A DNA stretch of 64,000 bases from DASSKA01 sp963839365 (GTDB lineage: Bacteria; Actinomycetota; Actinomycetes; Propionibacteriales; Nocardioidaceae): contig CAWIUT010000007.1 of assembly GCA_963839365.1 (NCBI GenBank), positions 62,001 to 126,000 on the forward strand. Direction: 5' to 3'. The stretch's first letter is position 1. Every line of letters begins with the position of its first letter. The translations under genes were made by a program, and so were the position numbers. Shown in pieces: positions 58,226 to 64,000 of the stretch. The notes under the pieces were generated by a model that worked only from the letters and a program-made list of their open reading frames with translations, searched no databases and was not told the origin of the DNA.

Positions 58226-59365
58226 ATGATGAACGAGACCTCCGCCGCGCCGCCAGAGTTGACCTACCTGGGTGGCACCACCGCCATGACCACGACGCCC
58301 GTCGTTGGGTCACCAGCCCAGCCCTATCCCGACATCTATGTCCCCAGCAAGGAGCCGATCCGGGACGGCGAGATGCGCGTGACGGTGCTTGGTAGCGGCA
58401 ACCCGCCACCGACCCGTGCCCAGGCGTCGGGCAGCGTCCTGGTCGAGGTCGGCAACCCCGAACGTGACATGTTCATCTTCGACGTGGGCAGCGGCAGTCT
58501 GGCGAACTTTATGTGCCTGGGACTGCCGATCAACTCGTTGGACAAGGTGTTCCTCAGCCATCTGCACGCCGACCACACCGCCGACCTCATCACGCTGTTC
58601 GGCAGTTTCCGCAAGGCCGGACGCAAGGGGCCGCTGCAGGTGTGGGGCGGCAACGGCTCAGAGCCCAAGTACGGGTCCAAGGTTGCCATCGACGCCATCG
58701 CCGCGGCCTGCGCCTGGGACACCGAGTCGACGCGTGGCTTCACCTCCAACGAGGCCGCCGAGATGCGCGGGACGGAGTTCGACGCCTCGGTCACCTCCGT
58801 TGTCTACAAGGCGAACGGCGTGACCATCACCGCGTTCCCGGTCATCCATAATCTCCACGGCGCGGTGGGCTACCGGGTCGACTTCGCGGGCCTGAGCATG
58901 GTGTTCTCCGGCGACACCCACCCGTGCTGGCCGCTGGTGCGCGCCGCGGAGGGCACCGACCTGCTGATCCACGAGTGCTTCCCGTCCGCGGATGTGCTCG
59001 CCGCGCTCACCGGGGACCGGATCGAACGGTTCGAGACCATCACCGCCAGCCACACCGTGCCCAAGAGTGCTGGCAAGGTGTTCTCCCTCGTCCAGCCCCG
59101 GATGGCCGGGCTGTGGCACACGTTCCTGGTACCGCCCGTGGTAGCCCCGATCCTGGAACAGGTGAGCAGCGTCTTCGACGGGGCCGTGGTTCAGACTCAG
59201 GACCTCACGGTCTTCAACATCACCAATGAGGCCGTCGTCGCCCGCCAGGCCGAGGCGGTCCCGCAGGCCGTCGCCGTCCCCGGCGAACCCGACTTCGAGC
59301 CGACCTACGACCAGCGGCCCACCCCACCGGACTGGTGGGAGGACGCGTTCATCCACGACGACTAG
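58226..59365 (+). CDS. Metallo-beta-lactamase-fold hydrolase (GntH / RNase Z-like)
   Basis: The 379-residue protein has DGEMRVTVLGSGNPPPTRAQ (barrel start), the metal motif LSHLHADHTADL, FSGDTHPCWPL, and further metal-ligand candidates including His in ITASHTVPKSAG. The order matches MBL hydrolases of the tRNase Z / GntH group rather than lactamases. ATG at 58226 has GGAGAGGGGA upstream. The substrate is unknown. The stop codon TAG at 59363 contains the TA target of the next insertion element. Confidence 0.75.
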   Translation: MMNETSAAPPELTYLGGTTAMTTTPVVGSPAQPYPDIYVPSKEPIRDGEMRVTVLGSGNPPPTRAQASGSVLVEVGNPERDMFIFDVGSGSLANFMCLGLPINSLDKVFLSHLHADHTADLITLFGSFRKAGRKGPLQVWGGNGSEPKYGSKVAIDAIAAACAWDTESTRGFTSNEAAEMRGTEFDASVTSVVYKANGVTITAFPVIHNLHGAVGYRVDFAGLSMVFSGDTHPCWPLVRAAEGTDLLIHECFPSADVLAALTGDRIERFETITASHTVPKSAGKVFSLVQPRMAGLWHTFLVPPVVAPILEQVSSVFDGAVVQTQDLTVFNITNEAVVARQAEAVPQAVAVPGEPDFEPTYDQRPTPPDWWEDAFIHDD

Positions 59366-60453
59366 TGTCCTGCGCCGGTAGTTCGTTGTAGAAGTCGTCC
59401 GAGTGAGCTGAGGATCTCCTCGGCGGTCTTGGTCCAGATGAATGGCTTGGGGTTGTCGTTCCAGGCCTTGATCCATTTGCGGATGTCGGCCTCGAGGGCT
59501 TGGACGCTGCGGTGGTCACTTCGCTGGAGCAGGTCGGCGGTGACGTAGGCGAAGAAGCGTTCCACCTGGTTGATCCAGGAGGAGTACGTCGGGGTGAAGT
59601 GCATGTGGAACCGCGGATGCGCGGCAAGCCACTTGTTGACGCTCGGGTGCTTGTGGGTGCCGTAGTTGTCGCAGATCAGGTGTATCTCAAGGTCGTCGGG
59701 GACCTGGGTGTCAATCTTGGCCAGGAACTTCTTGAACTCGGCTGCGCGGTGGCGTCGATGCAGGCTGGAGATCACCGTGCCATCGACGGTGTTGAATGCC
59801 GCGAACAAGCTGGTGGTCCCGTGCCGGACGTAGTCGTGGGTGCGCTTCTCCGGCATCCCCGGCATCATCGGGAACGCCGGCTGGGAACGGGCCAGGGCCT
59901 GCACCTGGGACTTCTCGTCGACGCTGAGCACCACGGCGGCCTCGGGCGGGTTCAGGTAGAGCCCGACGACGTCGTAGACCTTCTCCACCAGCAGCGGGTC
60001 GTTGGAGAGCTTGAACCCCTCGGTGCGGTGCGGCTTGAGCCCGAAGTCCCGCCAGATCCGGCCGATCGTGGACTTGCTCAACCCGGTCCGCTCGGCCATC
60101 TTCGCCCGCGACCAGTGGGTCGCGTTCTTCGGCGTCGACTCCAGCGTCGCGACCACCACCTCCTCGACCCGATCAGCGGTGATCGACGGCGGCCGGCCCG
60201 GACGCGGCTCGTCGCTCAGCCCGTCCAGACGCTGCGCGAGGAACCGGCCACGCCACTTGCCCACCGTCGCCGCCGAACACCCCAGCTGCTCGGCGACCGT
60301 CTTGTTGTCCACGCCGTCCGCACACGCCAGCACGATGCGTGAACGCAACGCCAACGCCTGCGACGACTTCGCCCGGCGCGACCAGCGGGTCAGCTGCTCA
60401 CGCTCCTCGGCGGTCAGGTTCAGCTCTGCCTTGGGACGTCCAGTTCGAGGCAT
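59362..60453 (-). CDS. IS630-family transposase
   Basis: The 363-residue protein has an N-terminal helix-turn-helix pair (DNKTVAEQLGCSAATVGKWR, TGLSKSTIGRIWRDFGLKPH) and a DDE domain with VLSVDEKSQVQAL, LICDNYGTHKHPSV and SSWINQVERFFAY. All three acidic residues are present. The start is MPRTGRPKAELNLTAEER at 60453. Its stop lies at the element's left end. Confidence 0.95.
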   Translation of the reverse strand: MPRTGRPKAELNLTAEEREQLTRWSRRAKSSQALALRSRIVLACADGVDNKTVAEQLGCSAATVGKWRGRFLAQRLDGLSDEPRPGRPPSITADRVEEVVVATLESTPKNATHWSRAKMAERTGLSKSTIGRIWRDFGLKPHRTEGFKLSNDPLLVEKVYDVVGLYLNPPEAAVVLSVDEKSQVQALARSQPAFPMMPGMPEKRTHDYVRHGTTSLFAAFNTVDGTVISSLHRRHRAAEFKKFLAKIDTQVPDDLEIHLICDNYGTHKHPSVNKWLAAHPRFHMHFTPTYSSWINQVERFFAYVTADLLQRSDHRSVQALEADIRKWIKAWNDNPKPFIWTKTAEEILSSLGRLLQRTTGAGH

Positions 60454-60497
60454 ACCCCAGTCTACGACTTACGCAGCGGATTTCAGGCGCACGACAC
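59365..60497 (-). mobile_element. IS630-family insertion sequence, complete
   Basis: The 1133-bp element is bounded by TA at 59363-59364 and 60498-60499, the TA duplication usual for this family. Terminal repeats are GTGTCCTGCGCC and GTGTCGTGCGCC (11 of 12 identical). One intact transposase gene fills the element. Confidence 0.92.
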
Positions 60498-60630
60498 TAG
60501 TTGCGCCCTTGAGCCCAGCGACCCGGGTGCCAACAAGCGCGGTCATGCCGCGAGCCGCGTGCGCTCGCGGCCATCCGCATCTGCCGCGGAGTGTGAAGCG
60601 CAGTCACGCCGAGTTTACTGGCGCTCTCGG

Positions 60631-61230
60631 TCACTCGGCTTGGCGCAGGGAGTCGGCGAAGTCGTGCGCCCACTGACCGACACGTAGCGCCTCACTGCGG
60701 GTCACCTCGTCGTCAGCGCCGGGTACACCCAGCAACTGCGCTAGCATCCCCTCGCCCGTGTAGACCCGCTCCAACAGGGCCGCGTAATCCTCCGCGGTCG
60801 CCTCGACCATGCCGGTGTACTTGATCAGCAGCCGGATGTCGGGCCGGTCCTTGCGACGGGAGGCGACTAGCTTCATCGCCAAGACATGCTCGGCCGGCGC
60901 GACATGCACGGTCAGTCCGGGTTCGGTGGGACGAGCTCGAGCCCAGGCCGGGCGAGGTGGGACCCACCCGGTGGCGTTGCTGTTCAACCATTCCTCGGGA
61001 AGGCCGTGCCCGGCGGCCATGGCACGCGCTTCTTCGGTAACAGCCTGATGGCTGATGACAGCGTCGATGTCGGGAGTGAGACCTTCGCGGCCGTACCCGA
61101 GCGCCATCGCGGCGCCCCCAACGAGGTACACACTGGCGGCGATCCCGCGGGCACGCAGCCGGTCGTCGAGTTCGTCGAGGAGACTCCGCATCCGGGCCGC
61201 ATCGAGTTCGAGCGGTGGCCCAGCTCTCAC
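60631..61230 (-). CDS. Nucleotidyltransferase-type toxin-like protein (DUF6036 / AbiEii-like)
   Basis: The 199-residue protein has IAASVYLVGGAAMALGYGRE and LTPDIDAVISHQAV, the GG...D.D nucleotidyltransferase signature, then EHVLAMKLVASRRKDRPDIR, the helix typical of DUF6036 and AbiEii-like proteins. GTG at 61230 overlaps the stop of the helix-turn-helix gene upstream (GTGA). Together they look like a type IV-like toxin-antitoxin or abortive-infection pair; which is toxin is inferred from family. Confidence 0.75.
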   Translation of the reverse strand: MRAGPPLELDAARMRSLLDELDDRLRARGIAASVYLVGGAAMALGYGREGLTPDIDAVISHQAVTEEARAMAAGHGLPEEWLNSNATGWVPPRPAWARARPTEPGLTVHVAPAEHVLAMKLVASRRKDRPDIRLLIKYTGMVEATAEDYAALLERVYTGEGMLAQLLGVPGADDEVTRSEALRVGQWAHDFADSLRQAE

Positions 61231-61814
61231 GCGGTGACCAGGTCCTTCTCGGCGATGTAGATGTTGCGATCCGCGAGCCACTCAGGCGTCTGAGCTTTGA
61301 TCTCGGCGTCGGTCAGTCGCGGGGTGTCCAGAACCCACTCGGTGTTCAGACGTGCCGAATCGGTCCACCGCGGCGCCGGAAGGCCCGCTTCATCGAACTC
61401 GTGGCTGACGAAGGCCGCCGCCAGCGCCTTCCAACGGCCCTCGACGGCGGGCGGTTGCGCCTCCCAGGCCGCGGCAAGGTCCTTGTGCCGACACAGGATG
61501 TCGTGAAGCCGGTCACGAAGCTCTAGCGCGATTGCGTAGGTCCAGTCCTCATCACCACGCTTGGCTGCCCTGCGAAGAGAGTCGATGGCGTCGATGGAGG
61601 TAGGGATGGCGTCGCGTCGCGCCCTGCATAGCGCGTCGGCGATCCGCTCGGCGCGGAGCAGGAAGGGCGCCGACGGTGCGGTCTGCCCAGACCGGTAGGC
61701 GGAGAATCGGGACGGCGAGGTGCCCAAAGCGTGCGCAAACTGCCTCAGCGACAGCCCGCTCTTGCTGAGCGCGTCGTTGAGGCGATCGACGACCGCCTGC
61801 CCATCCTGATCCAT
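61227..61814 (-). CDS. XRE-family helix-turn-helix antitoxin-like regulator
   Basis: The 195-residue protein has an N-terminal XRE helix-turn-helix (LSLRQFAHALGTSPSRFSAY RSG) and a long C-terminal region ending IYIAEKDLVTA. It is translated just before the nucleotidyltransferase gene with a GTGA overlap. ATG at 61814 or the adjacent GTG at 61817 starts it. An inverted repeat at 61832-61857 directly upstream suggests autoregulation. Confidence 0.75.
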   Translation of the reverse strand: MDQDGQAVVDRLNDALSKSGLSLRQFAHALGTSPSRFSAYRSGQTAPSAPFLLRAERIADALCRARRDAIPTSIDAIDSLRRAAKRGDEDWTYAIALELRDRLHDILCRHKDLAAAWEAQPPAVEGRWKALAAAFVSHEFDEAGLPAPRWTDSARLNTEWVLDTPRLTDAEIKAQTPEWLADRNIYIAEKDLVTA

Positions 61815-61831
61815 CACGATCCCATCTTAGA

Positions 61832-61857
61832 AAGTGTTCTCTGATCTGACAACACTT
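61832..61857. promoter_or_regulatory. 26-bp operator-like inverted repeat
   Basis: AAGTGTT and AACACTT are perfect 7-bp arms with a 12-base spacer, 17 bases upstream of the regulator start. The position and symmetry fit a site for the helix-turn-helix protein. Confidence 0.7.
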
Positions 61858-61963
61858 ATGGTCCGTGGGATATGCCGGGCCGTCAAGTGGCTCGGTGCGC
61901 AACGCACCCACATGCCGCCGACAGGGAAGCTGCGTTCGCGCTGGGTCTCCAGCCAGGGGAGCC

Positions 61964-62545
61964 TCAGAAGCCTTCCGCCAGGGCTGCCAACTTGGCGACA
62001 TAGGCTGGCCAGTCCTGCTTCGGTGGGAGGTTCGAAAACTTCGGGTGGAGGCCGGCCGTGCGGTCGATCTGCTCGCGCAGGATGTCGGCATGTCCGACGT
62101 GGCGTGCCAGGTCGACGAGCACGTGGACAAGGATGCGTTCCAAGATCACCGGGGTCGGGTCGTTCCACCACGGCACATGGCCGACCGCATCGAGGGGCAG
62201 CTCGTCGATGGTCGCATCGGCGAAGGCCCACACGCGACGGTAGAGGTCGATGATGCCCTCGCAGGTCTCGTCCTCGGTGGCGTACCAGTCGGCTTGGGGA
62301 TCGGTTTCGTCCTCGTTCGTGATCCGCTCCGCAGGTGTGGGCCACTCCCGGCCGAAGACATCACCGAGGTACCAGATCTCGGTGTTGGCCATGTGCTTCA
62401 CGATGCCGATCAGGTTCATGCCGGTGGGCGTGCGTGGCATCCGCAGCTCACGCTCGCCCAGACCCTCAACCTTCCACAACAACGCCACACGGCCGTCCTG
62501 GAGATACTCACCCAGCACAGCCTTCGGATTCCTCAGTTCACCCAT
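61964..62545 (-). CDS. DinB-like (DUF664) protein
   Basis: The 193-residue four-helix protein has GIVKHMANTEIWYLGDVFGR (first metal His), RVWAFADATIDELPLDAVGH, and VHVLVDLARHVGHADILREQ (two His), the DUF664/DinB layout. These resemble mycothiol-dependent enzymes; the reaction is unknown. ATG at 62545 is the start. Confidence 0.82.
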   Translation of the reverse strand: MGELRNPKAVLGEYLQDGRVALLWKVEGLGERELRMPRTPTGMNLIGIVKHMANTEIWYLGDVFGREWPTPAERITNEDETDPQADWYATEDETCEGIIDLYRRVWAFADATIDELPLDAVGHVPWWNDPTPVILERILVHVLVDLARHVGHADILREQIDRTAGLHPKFSNLPPKQDWPAYVAKLAALAEGF

Positions 62546-62834
62546 GGGGCCAGTCTGGACGGTTCGGCGGAGGTGAACTACCAGGAATCCCGGGCCAGGC
62601 TCACGCCGATGTGCTTCCGCCACGCCCAAGACATGGAGCCGCGCACTCCGGGGGATAAGCGGATTGCCGCCAGTCGTGACAGCACGATCGTGCCGATGAG
62701 CGCGCGCAAGGGCTACGGCGGGACGCTCGATCAGTCGGCGACCATAGGTTGCCAGTTGGTCCCAATCGCGCCGATACGGGGAACTGCTGGGCTAGTCTCC
62801 GAAGACGAGACGTCATGGGAGAGAGCTGAGTTTG

Positions 62835-63068
62835 ATGGACGACTCCGAGGCATTCTTAGACAGCCTGCGCTCCGATCCGGAGCTCTACGCCCGAGTCCGC
62901 GACGCTGTTCAATAGCTGATCGTGGACGACCCCAACGTGTCCGACGAAGAGCTCGGCTGGGCAGCGGTCGACCTCGCATCGTCCACGACGAACGTGCCGG
63001 ACGACGTCGAACTTGAGCAAGTCGGAGGGATACTCCGCGAAGACACAGGCCAGGCTCGCCAACCGTAA
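62835..63068 (+). pseudogene. 77-codon reading frame broken by an in-frame TAG
   Basis: ATG at 62835 gives MDDSEAFLDSLRSDPELYAR then VRDAVQ and TAG at 62913. The same frame continues LIVDDPNVSDEELGWAAVDL and on to TAA at 63066. A CAG-to-TAG change would explain the split. GTG at 62922 could also start a separate 48-residue protein. The family is not recognised. Confidence 0.5.
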
Positions 63069-63447
63069 GCGCAGCCCTTGCCGAACGCCTGCTCGACGAA
63101 CGACCGGAACTGCCGCTGATCGGTTCTGCCGAGACCCGGTTGTCTGTCGGCCTGGGCCATCCCGCCGCTTGTGACGACCCGCACGAGCGGCTCTCGGCCG
63201 GAGCGGTCGGCGTGGTGGGCTCTCAGCAGGGCAGGGCGTCCAAGGGGCCTCCTGATGGTGCTGACGGAGAGTGCACTCCGGGGATCTGCGGCGGCGGGGG
63301 CTTCTCGGCCCGCGGCCACGTCCGCGATGCGTGGCAGCACGCACGACCCAGCGGCTCGGCGCGGAGGATCATGGAACACGGCAGGTGCGGGTGGTCAATG
63401 GGGCGCCGCGTGGCGGGGCTTGGGCTGATGGTGGTAGGTGGGTGGTG
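63069..63447. other. Region without a recognisable gene
   Basis: Short frames occur on both strands, but none has a convincing start, ribosome site or motif. It separates the broken small gene from the membrane protein that begins at 63448. Confidence 0.5.
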
Positions 63448-64000
63448 ATGACGGGTTTGGAGGTCGGGCTTGCGTTCTCGGCGGGTCTTCCAGGCGTCGT
63501 GGTCGGTCTGCTCCTGATCGTGCGTGGTCCGAAGATCATCGGTGTCCTGCTGGTCCTCCTCGGCCTGCTGCCGCTGACGTTCCTGTCGCCGGACTCCGGG
63601 GTGGGAGGTACGGAGCCACCGCACGGCTTCGCCCTCGTCATGGCGGTGATCTCGGTGGCCGGTTGGGTCTGGCTCTACGTGCCGCCTGCCCTGCTGGCGG
63701 CCTACTTCCCTGACGGGCGGCTTGGTCGGCGATGGTGGATGCTGCCGGCGGGATGGGCTGTCTTCCTGATGCTGTTCCACCTGGCGGTCGCCTTCGACTC
63801 GGGCACCTACGGCGAGGCGTCCGACCAGATCTCGGGCACTCCACCGGTCGATGTCCCGGGCTGGGTGACGCAGTTGGCCGGCTTCGCCTCGCTCGGGCTG
63901 CTACTCGCTCTGCTCGTCGGCTCGGCCGCCCGGGTCGTGGTGCGCTTCCGCGGCGGCGACGACGTGGTCCGGCGCCAGATCAAGTGGTTCCTGCTGAGCT
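63448..64000 (+). CDS. N-terminal part of a membrane protein, probable sensor kinase
   Basis: The 184 visible residues (ATG at 63448) have about five membrane helices (LAFSAGLPGVVVGLLLIV, IIGVLLVLLGLLPLTFLS, ALVMAVISVAGWVWLYVPPA and two more). They end at VVRRQIKWFLLS, a sequence found just before the dimerisation domain of actinobacterial NarL-type sensor kinases. The window cuts the gene before any catalytic domain, so kinase identity is inference. Confidence 0.6.
   Translation, partial: MTGLEVGLAFSAGLPGVVVGLLLIVRGPKIIGVLLVLLGLLPLTFLSPDSGVGGTEPPHGFALVMAVISVAGWVWLYVPPALLAAYFPDGRLGRRWWMLPAGWAVFLMLFHLAVAFDSGTYGEASDQISGTPPVDVPGWVTQLAGFASLGLLLALLVGSAARVVVRFRGGDDVVRRQIKWFLLS

Noticed and set aside
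62856..63379. Two overlapping minus-strand frames near the end of the window
   Set aside because: No start context or family pattern; composition is that of shadow frames.

Overview
The window is very GC-rich, densely packed actinobacterial chromosome. Many neighbouring genes share ATGA or GTGA stop/start overlaps, and GTG starts are common. A mycothiol-pathway deacetylase (MshB), a DUF3117 protein, the fdxA-dapC pair and the mrp / tatB / htrA / anti-sigma / ECF-sigma neighbourhood all point to Actinomycetia. A Nocardioides-like member of the Propionibacteriales is my best guess; this is inference from gene content, not from a marker gene. No rRNA, tRNA or CRISPR array was found.

Bases 1-17,300 are core: the tail of a cupin gene, Mrp ATPase, TatB, then an envelope-stress module on the minus strand (HtrA protease, zinc-finger anti-sigma factor, ECF sigma factor) beside an O-methyltransferase. 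Next come leucyl aminopeptidase, a PaaX-type regulator with an enoyl-CoA hydratase/isomerase, a secreted YkuD-type transpeptidase and 3-methyladenine glycosylase. The succinylase branch of lysine/diaminopimelate synthesis (dapE, dapD, dapC) is scattered through 11.5-17 kb with ferredoxin. A glyoxalase-family gene at 12.65-13.34 kb is frameshifted.

Bases 17,400-28,300 hold a GNAT acetyltransferase, two paralogous small proteins of unknown function, a secreted lipase, mshB, a MutT-type Nudix hydrolase, a thioesterase, an orphan LuxR-type regulator, an aminotransferase-like protein with an SDR, and a large SF2 helicase. Bases 28,300-41,600 are catabolic: a fused FAD/Fe-S oxidoreductase coupled to a thiamine-diphosphate enzyme, a divergent enolase-superfamily enzyme, a membrane SpoIIE-type phosphatase, a fused-E1 2-oxoacid dehydrogenase, and a lysine 6-transaminase / semialdehyde dehydrogenase pair.

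Bases 41,760-47,600 are a coherent sulfide/persulfide module. A CsoR-family repressor that has two Cys but lacks the His ligand (CstR-like) is co-directional with thioredoxin and an MFS carrier. Divergent to it are a rhodanese, a persulfide dioxygenase fused to two rhodanese domains, a TauE-type exporter, a 55-residue Cys-rich protein and a membrane-anchored rhodanese. Two CsoR/CstR-type inverted repeats, 33 bp centre to centre, lie in the divergent promoter region, and strong hairpins follow the operon.

From about 47,900 to the end is an accessory island. It has five toxin-antitoxin-like modules, one apparently with a truncated partner. An integrase pseudogene carries an 11-bp tandem duplication. 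A second tyrosine recombinase is split by an intact IS256-family element whose 9-bp target duplication lets the gene be rebuilt exactly. An IS630-family element sits in a stop codon, and several genes carry single lesions. Interspersed are a DMT transporter, an MFS transporter, a metallo-beta-lactamase-fold hydrolase and a DinB-like protein. The window ends inside a probable membrane sensor kinase.
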